A DNA stretch of 6,404 bases from CAYVDH01 sp964450355 (GTDB lineage: Bacteria; Bacteroidota; Bacteroidia; NS11-12g; UBA955): the NCBI GenBank assembly GCA_964450355.1, contig CAYVDH010000195.1:1-6404 (forward strand), given 5' to 3'. The position numbers and the translations under genes were made by a program. Positions 1-6,364 of the stretch are shown one piece after another; the first letter of the stretch is position 1, and every line of letters begins with the position of its first letter. The notes under the pieces are model-generated. The model had not been told where the DNA came from and searched no databases. It worked only from the letters and a program-made list of their open reading frames with translations.

Positions 1-1391
1 TCTTTACCCATAGCAATACTGTATGCTCCACTAGCAGTATCAAAATAACCAGAACTAGATGAGTTTATTCCACTTGCAATGTTAAAATATCCACCAATAG
101 AAGTAGCAATATAACCGCTTGCTAAATTATTATATCCCATTGCCAATGAACTGTAGCCTGAAGCTCGATTGTTAGAACCTATTGCAGCGCTATAATAATC
201 AGAAGCTCTATTTTGAGCACCTACACAAAAATTCCAATATCCAGTAGTATTATTGTATCCGCCTAATGCAACCGAACCATAACCAGAAGCAGTATTACCC
301 ATCCCAATTGCCGTAGAGCCTTGTCCACTTGCAGTATTGCCAAAAACAGTTCCTTCAGAGTCACCAGCCCCAAAAGTTGTAGAACCAAAACCACTTGACA
401 AATTTTCAGCACCACCACTTACACTGTATTGTCCAGTTGCTTTATCTTTGTAGCCAGTTGAAAAAGAGTAATTGCCAGTACTCCTTGAATGAAGACCGCT
501 AGCAAAACTATTAGCACCACTAGCTAAACAACTATCTCCTATAACAGTTGATGCAAACCCACTAGCTTTACTGTTTTTACCCATGGCCAAAGAATATACA
601 CCAGAAGCTGTGTCTAAATAACCAAATGCATTAGACAATACGCCAGAAGCAATATTATAGCTCCCAACGCTGATAGAGTTAGACCCATTATTTAAATTTC
701 CTACACCAATTGAAAAAGTATTATAACCACTAGCTGTATTATAATTTCCAAATGCAAAGCAATATTGATTACTTACTAAGTTGTTTGATCCAATAGCAGT
801 AGAAAGAATATTGGTTACAAGGTTGCCAGACCCTAAAGCCTGAGATACATTGCCAGTAATAACATTGCTTTCTCCACATGCAAAACTTCTTTGTCCATTT
901 ACTTTGTTTGTAAGACCAGTAGAAAAACTATAAGAAGAATTTACTTTGTTCCCATATCCACTTGCAAAACTGTAATTAGCACTCACTGTATCATTTTCTC
1001 CAATGGCAAAAGAAGCTGTTGCACTACTGATGTTATTTAATCCTGCCGCAAATGATCCCCAACCACTTGCCAAATTTCCTGTATTTGCAGTGAATGAAAA
1101 ATCGCCACTAGAAGTGTTTGCTTCGCCACTTGAAAATGAAGAACTACCAGAAGATAATAAAGCGCTGCCAAGAGCGAATGATGTGTAGTTTGAAGACCTG
1201 TTTCCATAACCTAAAGCAAATGAATAATCACCACTCGCTTTGTTTTGAAATCCTAAAGATGAGGAGGCAATTCCCGATGCTTTATTGTATCTACCCATAC
1301 TGAAACTATAATTAGCATTGGAAGTGTCACTCTGACCCACAGCAAATGAATATTGACCTGTTGCTATATTGTTAGCACCCAAAACCACACT
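1..1391 (-). repeat. Tandem 42-bp (14-residue) head-repeat array, 32 complete units plus a partial one
   Basis: Read on the minus strand, residues 189-651 of the surface protein divide into 32 complete units and the first six residues of a 33rd at the window edge. Units 1-24 are each exactly 14 residues (189-524). Unit 25 is 22 residues (525-546), unit 31 is 15 (617-631), and the other complete units are 14. The consensus is S-F-A-x-G-x-x-N-x-A-S-G-x-Y; Gly at position 5 is the most constant residue. Cysteines occur in units 13, 16, 21 and 28 (residues 360, 399, 476, 577). Codons differ freely between units, so the DNA copies are well diverged although the protein pattern holds. The array continues beyond the window. 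Confidence 0.9.
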
Positions 1392-1955
1392 TCTTAATCC
1401 ATAAATGTTATGCGTATCTATCCATTGTGTTTTATATTTTTGACTTATCCATTTTGTGCCATCCCATTGAATGATATCTCCATTGTTTATTCCATTTTTT
1501 AATCCAGTTCTATAGGGTGAAGCACTTGTTCCTAAGCCAGTTTTTTGTAAAAATCCATTTGTAATAGTGTCTGTTATCTCATTGCCTGTTATCGAATCTC
1601 CCAATATAATGTAACCACCTCTTTGCAATGTAATTGTTCCTTTACTAGAATTTATACTGATACCTTGATTGTCTGCACTACTGCCACCTACACCAGTGCA
1701 TAAATTTACCCAAATACTGCCATTGTTAGTGCATAAACAACTACTATCAGTGTTGTAGATAGTCATTCCTTGAATGTTGCCAATAGAGTTCATCTGAGTG
1801 GTATTCATTCTAGGAAATAAAAGTCCTTTTGCCGTACTTTCTAATTCCAATAGGCTTTTAGAATTGATTGTAGATGGATTATCCCCAATTTTAACTTGAG
1901 ATTTTAAAGTCAAGAAACCAATCAAAAAGAGAAAAGTTGTAATCGTATTTTTCAT
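1..1955 (-). CDS. Secreted surface protein built of YadA-head-type 14-residue repeats, C-terminus beyond window
   Basis: The frame reads without a stop from ATG at 1955-1953 to the window edge, giving 651 residues; the C-terminus is missing. Residues 1-19 look like a signal peptide (MKN, hydrophobic core, then LKS before Q20), so export is likely. Residues 35-50 carry LLELESTAKGLLFPRM and 65-69 TIYNT, a block common near the N-terminus of Bacteroidota tail-fibre-like surface proteins, followed by three cysteines (73, 75, 86). Residues 158-170 contain GDIIQWDGTKWI, a linker seen in similar proteins. From residue 189 the chain is tandem repeats with consensus SFAxGxxNxASGxY, resembling the left-handed beta-roll head repeats of trimeric autotransporters (YadA_head/Hep_Hag family). 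An adhesin or fibre role is inferred. The end could be an S74 chaperone domain, a type IX sorting signal or a membrane anchor; it cannot be told here. No Shine-Dalgarno precedes the start; a TACATTTG box lies six bases upstream. Confidence 0.85.
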   Translation of the reverse strand, partial: MKNTITTFLFLIGFLTLKSQVKIGDNPSTINSKSLLELESTAKGLLFPRMNTTQMNSIGNIQGMTIYNTDSSCLCTNNGSIWVNLCTGVGGSSADNQGISINSSKGTITLQRGGYIILGDSITGNEITDTITNGFLQKTGLGTSASPYRTGLKNGINNGDIIQWDGTKWISQKYKTQWIDTHNIYGLRSVVLGANNIATGQYSFAVGQSDTSNANYSFSMGRYNKASGIASSSLGFQNKASGDYSFALGYGNRSSNYTSFALGSALLSSGSSSFSSGEANTSSGDFSFTANTGNLASGWGSFAAGLNNISSATASFAIGENDTVSANYSFASGYGNKVNSSYSFSTGLTNKVNGQRSFACGESNVITGNVSQALGSGNLVTNILSTAIGSNNLVSNQYCFAFGNYNTASGYNTFSIGVGNLNNGSNSISVGSYNIASGVLSNAFGYLDTASGVYSLAMGKNSKASGFASTVIGDSCLASGANSFASGLHSRSTGNYSFSTGYKDKATGQYSVSGGAENLSSGFGSTTFGAGDSEGTVFGNTASGQGSTAIGMGNTASGYGSVALGGYNNTTGYWNFCVGAQNRASDYYSAAIGSNNRASGYSSLAMGYNNLASGYIATSIGGYFNIASGINSSSSGYFDTASGAYSIAMGK

Positions 1956-1961
1956 TTCAAA

Positions 1962-1969
1962 CAAATGTA
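1962..1969 (-). promoter_or_regulatory. TAnnTTTG -7 box for the surface-protein gene
   Basis: TACATTTG on the minus strand matches the Bacteroidota -7 consensus TAnnTTTG. Only six bases (1961-1956) separate it from the ATG, so transcription starting about seven bases downstream would yield a leaderless or nearly leaderless mRNA. A TTTG at 1988-1985 could be the -33 element, but its 15-base spacing is shorter than the usual 17-23. Position and consensus are seen; activity is inferred. Confidence 0.5.
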
Positions 1970-1997
1970 AAAAAAATTTAAATACAAACTATTAGTC

Positions 1998-2034
1998 ATT
2001 GATTAATTGGGGTAAAATATTGAATAATTGGTGG
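1998..2034. repeat. Imperfect 13-bp direct repeat in the divergent promoter region
   Basis: ATTGATTAATTGG (1998-2010) and ATTGAATAATTGG (2019-2031) differ at one base and start 21 bases apart, about two helical turns. Both are followed by extra G bases. They lie between the start regions of the surface-protein gene and gatB, so they may be a pair of binding sites for a regulator, or chance similarity in AT-rich DNA. Confidence 0.4.
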
Positions 2035-2097
2035 CATTTATTGTTTAATTAGATTTCTTATTTTAGGATATTAAATCTATATATCAAATTATCTTCT

Positions 2098-2105
2098 TAA
2101 TTTTG
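2098..2105 (+). promoter_or_regulatory. TAnnTTTG -7 box for gatB
   Basis: TAATTTTG matches the Bacteroidota -7 consensus and ends 12 bases before the gatB ATG at 2118. I see no TTG at the expected -33 distance. The box overlaps a TTG at 2103 that is in frame with gatB; this argues that the TTG is promoter sequence and not the start codon. The leader would be about five bases. Confidence 0.5.
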
Positions 2106-2117
2106 CATTTTTATAAA

Positions 2118-3554
2118 ATGGAATACGAAGCAGTTATAGGTTTAGAAATTCATATACAATTATCTACTTTGAGCAAAGCATATTGTAGTGATAATGCCGC
2201 TTACGGTGGTTTGCCCAATACACAAGTTTCTCCCATCAGTTTGGGACATCCAGGAACTTTGCCAAAACACAATATTAAAGCCATAGATCAGGCCATTTCT
2301 TTGGGTTTAGCTCTAAATTGTCAAATAACTGAAATTAACAGATACGACAGAAAAAACTATTTTTATGCCGACTTGCCTAAAGGTTACCAAATAACCCAAG
2401 ATAAAACTCCAATTTGCAGAGGTGGATTCGTAAAAATAAAAAACGCAGATGGTGTAGAAAAACACATTAGCATAACTCGTATTCATCTAGAAGAAGATAG
2501 TGGTAAAAGCATGCACGATCAAGACTTGACTGATACTTTAGTCGATTACAATAGGGCAGGAGTGCCATTAGTGGAATTGGTTAGCGAACCAGATATTAGA
2601 AGTGGTGACGAGGCTTATCAATACGTTAGTGAAATCAGAAAATTAGTTAGGTATCTCGATATATGTGATGGAAACATGGAAGAAGGCTCACTAAGATGTG
2701 ATGCTAATATCTCTATTAGACCTAAAGGCTCGAAAGAATATGGAACCAAAGTAGAAGTTAAAAACATGAATTCCATAAGCAATGTAAAACGAGCTATTGA
2801 AAGTGAAGTAAAAAGACAAATTGAACTCACCGAAAAAAATGAAATTTTCACTTCTGAAACACGTGGTTTTAATGCCCTAAAAGGTAACACTTTTAGTATG
2901 AGAAGCAAAGAAGCAGCTAACGATTACCGTTATTTTCCTGAACCTGATTTGCCTCCATTCATTGTAACATCTGAAAAAATAGAAGAAGTTAAGTCCAAAA
3001 TGCCTGAATTGCCAGAAGCATTGTATAATAAACTTAAACATGAATTTTCATTGAGCGAATACGATTCTGTTACAATTACAGATGATAAACAACTTGCACA
3101 ATTTTATTTGACGTTAACTAAATATACTACCAATTATAAATCTGCTGCAAACTGGTTGTTAGGGACTATAAAGTCATATTTAAATGAGAACGCAATTGAA
3201 ATTTCTGAGTTTAATTTAGCTCCAAATAAAATTACAGATTTGATTGCACTAGTAGATGCTGGTAAATTAAGTAATACCGCAGCTTCCCAAGTTGTTTTCC
3301 CTGAATTAGTATTAAACCCAGAAACCGATGTCCTTTCATTGGCAGAAAAATTAAATGTGATTCAAACTTCCGATGCTTCTTATTTAGATGAATTAATAAG
3401 TCAAGTATTAAATCAATTTCCAGAAAAAGTCGTTGAATACAAAAATGGTAAAAAAGGGTTGTTAGGTTTGTTTGTAGGAGAAGTTATGAAATTGAGTAAA
3501 GGCAAAGCCAATCCTAAAAAAGTAAATGAATTAGTGATGAAAAGTTTGGAATAA
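2118..3554 (+). CDS. gatB: Asp-tRNA(Asn)/Glu-tRNA(Gln) amidotransferase subunit B
   Basis: GatB is the tRNA-binding and kinase subunit of the cytoplasmic GatCAB complex. It activates the side chain of mischarged Glu-tRNA(Gln) or Asp-tRNA(Asn) with ATP so that ammonia released by GatA can amidate it. The product is 478 residues, normal for the family. Motifs in order: YEAVIGLEIHIQL (3-15), LGHPGTLP (42-49), RKNYFYADLPKGYQITQ (78-94), RIHLEEDSGKS (121-131), the GatB signature DYNRAGVPLVELVSEPD (143-159), GNMEEGSLRCDANIS (185-199), KVEVKNMNS (211-219) and NDYRYFPEPDLPP (268-280). His12 and Glu125 fall where metal-pocket residues of the cradle domain are expected. The C-terminal helical and YqeY-like tail ends with GEVMKLSKGKANPKKVNEL (454-472). 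The Cys pairs of zinc-type GatB are absent; only C23 remains near that site. ATG 2118 is chosen over in-frame TTG 2103 because family proteins begin at this point. No gatA or gatC is adjacent. Whether it serves Gln, Asn or both cannot be decided here. Confidence 0.98.
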   Translation: MEYEAVIGLEIHIQLSTLSKAYCSDNAAYGGLPNTQVSPISLGHPGTLPKHNIKAIDQAISLGLALNCQITEINRYDRKNYFYADLPKGYQITQDKTPICRGGFVKIKNADGVEKHISITRIHLEEDSGKSMHDQDLTDTLVDYNRAGVPLVELVSEPDIRSGDEAYQYVSEIRKLVRYLDICDGNMEEGSLRCDANISIRPKGSKEYGTKVEVKNMNSISNVKRAIESEVKRQIELTEKNEIFTSETRGFNALKGNTFSMRSKEAANDYRYFPEPDLPPFIVTSEKIEEVKSKMPELPEALYNKLKHEFSLSEYDSVTITDDKQLAQFYLTLTKYTTNYKSAANWLLGTIKSYLNENAIEISEFNLAPNKITDLIALVDAGKLSNTAASQVVFPELVLNPETDVLSLAEKLNVIQTSDASYLDELISQVLNQFPEKVVEYKNGKKGLLGLFVGEVMKLSKGKANPKKVNELVMKSLE

Positions 3555-6290
3555 TTATTTTTTTAATAGCCCATCCAATCCACCTTTTATTTTGTCTTTA
3601 GCTTTCTTTTTTTCTTCATCTAATTTCTTTTGAGCTTCTTCTTTCGCTTTATCTGCCTCAGCTTTTAGTTTTTCTTCAGCTTTTTTCTTTTCTTCATTTG
3701 CTTTGTCTTCCAATGCTTTTTTCTCAGCATTAGCTTTGTCAATTGCCATTTTTTTCACTTGATTCAATGAGTCTATGGCTTTTTGTTTAGCTTGTTCAGC
3801 TCTGCGTTTAGCCTCTGCTTCTAATTCTAATTTCTTTTGGTCAGCTTGGTCTTGTAATTGGTTTTTAAGGTTGTCAACGATGTTCTTTTTGGCATCATGT
3901 AAACTCACTTTTACATCAGGTTTTGCAAAAAATCCACCTATTAATACATCCACATCAACTATGTCACTTAATGCTAAATTTACTCCTTTGGCTTTAGCTT
4001 GACTTGTTAAATTATCCAATGCAACATTTGCTGCACCAAAGTCTTTTCTTGGTATTGAAAGTTTTGCTACATATTGCAAACTTTGATCCAAGGCACTAAA
4101 CCCTGAGATTTTTGCTTTAGCCCCTTCCCATAATGGGATTATCAAAGAATCTAGACCAACTTTACCATTGATAATATTCAATTTGAAATTCAAATTTTTA
4201 AGTTTTAAATTTTTAAGTTTGTCAATTTTTAGTTTTTCTGAAATGATGTTTAAAATTGGTAAACTTTTTATTGCTGCTTCACTAATGCCCATTTGTAATG
4301 TTCCAGAAACAGAAGGGTAGTCAACACTTAAATCTTGTTTGAAGTTATTAGATAAGTTGATGTTGGCATTAAATAAACCTTGAGTGTATTGTGCTATAGG
4401 AGCAAGTTTTTTTACCATGTCAAAATAGTTGAATGTTTGAAGAATATCCAAACTATTCACTTTGAAATCAACATTGCTAAAAGGGAATTTAGGATTTGTT
4501 GATTCATAAACTCCGTTTAGATTCATGCTGCCACCTAACAAATTTACTCCTACTTGATCAAAAAACATTTGTTTGTCTTTTAATTTTACCGTTCCACCTA
4601 AATCTGATAATGTTAAATTGTCATAAATCAAAGTTTTGATGTTTGATTTTAAAGCAAAGTCAATATTTCCAGGCACATCAAAGGCTTGTAATGGAAGGCT
4701 ATCTGAGGCTGTAGGTTCTTTTTTTACAGGTTCATCGGTTAAAAATTCGTTTGCATTAAAATAATTGGACGAAAAATTAAAATTTCCTTTTAATAATTCT
4801 TCGTTCATCATGTAACCAAACAAATTGTTAAGAGTGCCATTGACATTGAAATCGCTCATGCCAACATTGCCTGATAGATTTTTTAATTCTACTGTTTTAG
4901 GATTAAAAGCCAATTCGCTGTTAAAATTTGTTCCTTGAGCTAGATTAACAGGGTCTTTGTAATGAAAATTTTCAGCAACAACAGTTCCTGCTGCATTAAA
5001 ATTGGTAGCGTTGTTGGTTAAAGTACTAACCTTGCCATCGAATGTCAAGTCGCTTTTAATCAAACCACTTAATTCTGTTCCTGCATCCAATGGAATAAAA
5101 CTTCTAAATTCAGTTAAATTCACATTGCCTTTTAATGCTCCATTGAGGTATGGATCGGTAGTTGGTGTTTTTACTAATAAATTTGCTTTAATAGGCTCTC
5201 CAGCGATGTTTGCATCAAATCTTTTTAAATTAATGACCATGTTGTTGGTAACGCCCGAAGGATTATCTACATCTAAATTGACAAATACTTGATTTAAAGA
5301 TTTTGGCAAATCTGGGTATTGAAAATAACCATTATCGATGTCTAATTTTAGACCATAGCCTGGCATTTGAGTGTCTGTCATCTTGCCTTTGAAATAACCG
5401 CTTAAGTCCAATTTTCCACTGGCTTTAGCATTGTCAAACGATGAGGAATAAACCCCTGGAACTAAGGAAAGAATGGTTTTAAAGTCTGTTTTTTTAGTTT
5501 TAAATTTCAGGTCAAAATCCATGTCATTATCATTCATGTCAACAAATCCTTCACCTAATAAATTTAACTTGTTTAATAAAATGTCGTTATCTTTAAAAGT
5601 GAATTTCATGTTTTTCATGTCCATTTCAATGTTTGCTTTAATGTCTGTGTTTACTTTGTAAATGTAATTGATGCCACCATACCCTAGAGTAAATTCTTTG
5701 GCATTTGTAATGGTTTCAAGTAGAAAATTATCAGCTGTAAAATCTCCCTTCAACTCGTGGTTGAAATTTTTCAAACTGGTGTTAAATGGCAAGCTCATGT
5801 CATCATAAAACAATCTTCCATTGTTGATTGTTAATTTTTGTAAAGACATTTTAAATTTAGATTCAGAAGTATCTATGCTGCTAGAGGTGTCAGGAAGAGC
5901 TATATCGTAATTGGCTTTACCATTGTTTAATACTAAGATGTTTATGAGAGGTTTTTCAAGGTTTATTTTGTAAATTTCTATTGTCTCACCCTTGATAGCA
6001 CTCATTAAATTCATTGTCGCTGAAAATTCAGGGAAATGAATCAAAGTGTCATTTTTAAAAGTGTCTTTGCCCACTATAGACAAGTTATTGATAGAGATAC
6101 TTAATTTAGGGAAGTTTTTGATTAAACTTAAACTGATGTCATCATCAAAATATAGAGTAGCATTGAGGTTTTTATTTGCTTCTGTTTTTATAATGTTCAC
6201 GATTTTACCTTTAAATAAAAAGGGAGCAATGATGAGCAATATCAATAATATCAATAGAGAAATTCCTGTAATTTTTAAAAACTTTTTCAT
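3555..6290 (-). CDS. AsmA-family protein with long helical C-terminal tail
   Basis: A complete 911-residue protein. MKKFLK is followed by one strongly hydrophobic segment (about 8-26), which should anchor it in the inner membrane with the rest in the periplasm. The N-terminal part has the AsmA pattern: NIIKTEANKNLNATLYFDD (32-50), FPKLSISINNLSI (60-72), and EIYKINLEKPLINILV with NGKANYDIALPD (105-134). A Ser/Thr-rich linker (135-145), long beta-rich repeats and a second Pro/Lys/Glu linker (about 518-532) follow. Residues about 540-795 resemble the AsmA C-terminal region, with SGTLQMGISEAAIKSLPIL at 662-680. AsmA/TamB-group proteins are thought to carry lipid across the periplasm or help outer-membrane assembly; that role here is family inference. 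Residues about 798-905 are a Lys/Glu/Ala-rich helical, probably coiled-coil tail. Among 801-900 I count 28 Lys, 17 Ala and 15 Glu, with no Pro or Gly. I see no cysteine. It has its own promoter-like box upstream and converges on gatB. Confidence 0.88.
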   Translation of the reverse strand: MKKFLKITGISLLILLILLIIAPFLFKGKIVNIIKTEANKNLNATLYFDDDISLSLIKNFPKLSISINNLSIVGKDTFKNDTLIHFPEFSATMNLMSAIKGETIEIYKINLEKPLINILVLNNGKANYDIALPDTSSSIDTSESKFKMSLQKLTINNGRLFYDDMSLPFNTSLKNFNHELKGDFTADNFLLETITNAKEFTLGYGGINYIYKVNTDIKANIEMDMKNMKFTFKDNDILLNKLNLLGEGFVDMNDNDMDFDLKFKTKKTDFKTILSLVPGVYSSSFDNAKASGKLDLSGYFKGKMTDTQMPGYGLKLDIDNGYFQYPDLPKSLNQVFVNLDVDNPSGVTNNMVINLKRFDANIAGEPIKANLLVKTPTTDPYLNGALKGNVNLTEFRSFIPLDAGTELSGLIKSDLTFDGKVSTLTNNATNFNAAGTVVAENFHYKDPVNLAQGTNFNSELAFNPKTVELKNLSGNVGMSDFNVNGTLNNLFGYMMNEELLKGNFNFSSNYFNANEFLTDEPVKKEPTASDSLPLQAFDVPGNIDFALKSNIKTLIYDNLTLSDLGGTVKLKDKQMFFDQVGVNLLGGSMNLNGVYESTNPKFPFSNVDFKVNSLDILQTFNYFDMVKKLAPIAQYTQGLFNANINLSNNFKQDLSVDYPSVSGTLQMGISEAAIKSLPILNIISEKLKIDKLKNLKLKNLNFKLNIINGKVGLDSLIIPLWEGAKAKISGFSALDQSLQYVAKLSIPRKDFGAANVALDNLTSQAKAKGVNLALSDIVDVDVLIGGFFAKPDVKVSLHDAKKNIVDNLKNQLQDQADQKKLELEAEAKRRAEQAKQKAIDSLNQVKKMAIDKANAEKKALEDKANEEKKKAEEKLKAEADKAKEEAQKKLDEEKKKAKDKIKGGLDGLLKK
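3558..3899 (-). other. Coding segment for the Lys/Glu/Ala-rich coiled-coil tail
   Basis: This encodes about residues 798-911 of the AsmA-like protein. The sequence runs through units such as KKAEEKLKAEADKAKEEA with alternating acidic and basic residues typical of a long single helix or coiled coil, and closes with a short hydrophobic end, GGLDGLLKK. On the plus strand the DNA is strongly pyrimidine-rich, which reflects the Lys and Glu codons. A straight helix of about 100 residues would span roughly 150 angstroms; that is a calculation from 1.5 angstroms per residue, not an observation. Confidence 0.75.
4191..4220 (-). repeat. 15-bp tandem duplication inside the AsmA-like gene
   Basis: Two adjacent 15-base copies, identical at 14 positions, encode KLKNL twice (residues 691-700). 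The two copies differ only in the final Leu codon (TTA, then TTG). The reading frame is kept, so this looks like a small slippage duplication tolerated in the protein. Confidence 0.7.
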
Positions 6291-6303
6291 TCTGTAGTTG
6301 TAT

Positions 6304-6324
6304 ATGCAAATTTAATGCAAATTT
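6304..6324. repeat. Tandem 10-bp direct repeat ATGCAAATTT, period 11
   Basis: Exact copies lie at 6304-6313 and 6315-6324, separated by one A, so they repeat about once per helical turn. On the minus strand each reads AAATTTGCAT; the proximal copy overlaps the TAAATTTG box of the AsmA-like gene. They could be an operator, a duplicated -7 element or chance. Confidence 0.55.
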
Positions 6325-6334
6325 TTAAAAACAA
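6307..6334 (-). promoter_or_regulatory. Promoter of the AsmA-like gene (TTG-N17-TAAATTTG)
   Basis: On the minus strand TTG at 6334-6332 is followed after 17 bases by TAAATTTG at 6314-6307. This fits the Flavobacterium-type consensus TTG-N17-23-TAnnTTTG and is the best two-part match in the window. The box ends 16 bases before the ATG at 6290, giving a leader of about ten bases without a Shine-Dalgarno. Confidence 0.55.
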
Positions 6335-6343
6335 GATTTTTAG

Positions 6344-6351
6344 TATATTTG
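6344..6351 (+). promoter_or_regulatory. TAnnTTTG -7 box for the partial gene at the window end
   Basis: TATATTTG matches the Bacteroidota -7 consensus and ends 13 bases before the ATG at 6365. No clear -33 TTG is found at the usual distance; that position overlaps the repeat and promoter elements of the divergent AsmA-like gene. Confidence 0.5.
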
Positions 6352-6364
6352 TCTTGCTTTTCAA

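Noticed and set aside
1003..1303. Plus-strand open frames of 61 codons at 1003-1188 and 1118-1303
   Set aside because: They are antisense to the continuous repeat-protein frame, have no promoter-like box, and their length is expected from the repeat codon pattern.
1..1391. 42-bp periodicity as a possible CRISPR array or DNA satellite
   Set aside because: Units are diverged, contain no conserved repeat/spacer division, and translate as a continuous protein repeat.
2067..2085. Inverted repeat GATAT...ATATC before gatB
   Set aside because: The arms are only five bases in AT-rich DNA, which is too weak for an operator or hairpin call.
2103..2117. In-frame TTG start that would add five residues (to begin before MEYEAV) to GatB
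   Set aside because: The TTG lies inside the TAATTTTG promoter box, and GatB proteins normally begin at the MEYEAVIGLE position, so ATG 2118 is preferred.
2618..2908. Minus-strand open frame of 96 codons within gatB
   Set aside because: It lies entirely inside a well-conserved gatB segment and shows no recognisable features.
3500..3570. Possible intrinsic terminator at the end of gatB, with a T-run at 3558-3564
   Set aside because: The only stem-like element is GGCAAAGCC, three base pairs and over 40 bases upstream of the T-run, so it does not form a terminator.
3775..6297. Plus-strand open frames at 3775-4002, 5002-5292, 5473-5661 and 6046-6297
   Set aside because: All lie opposite the intact AsmA-like gene; their hydrophobic look is the complement of Lys/Asn/Asp-rich codons.
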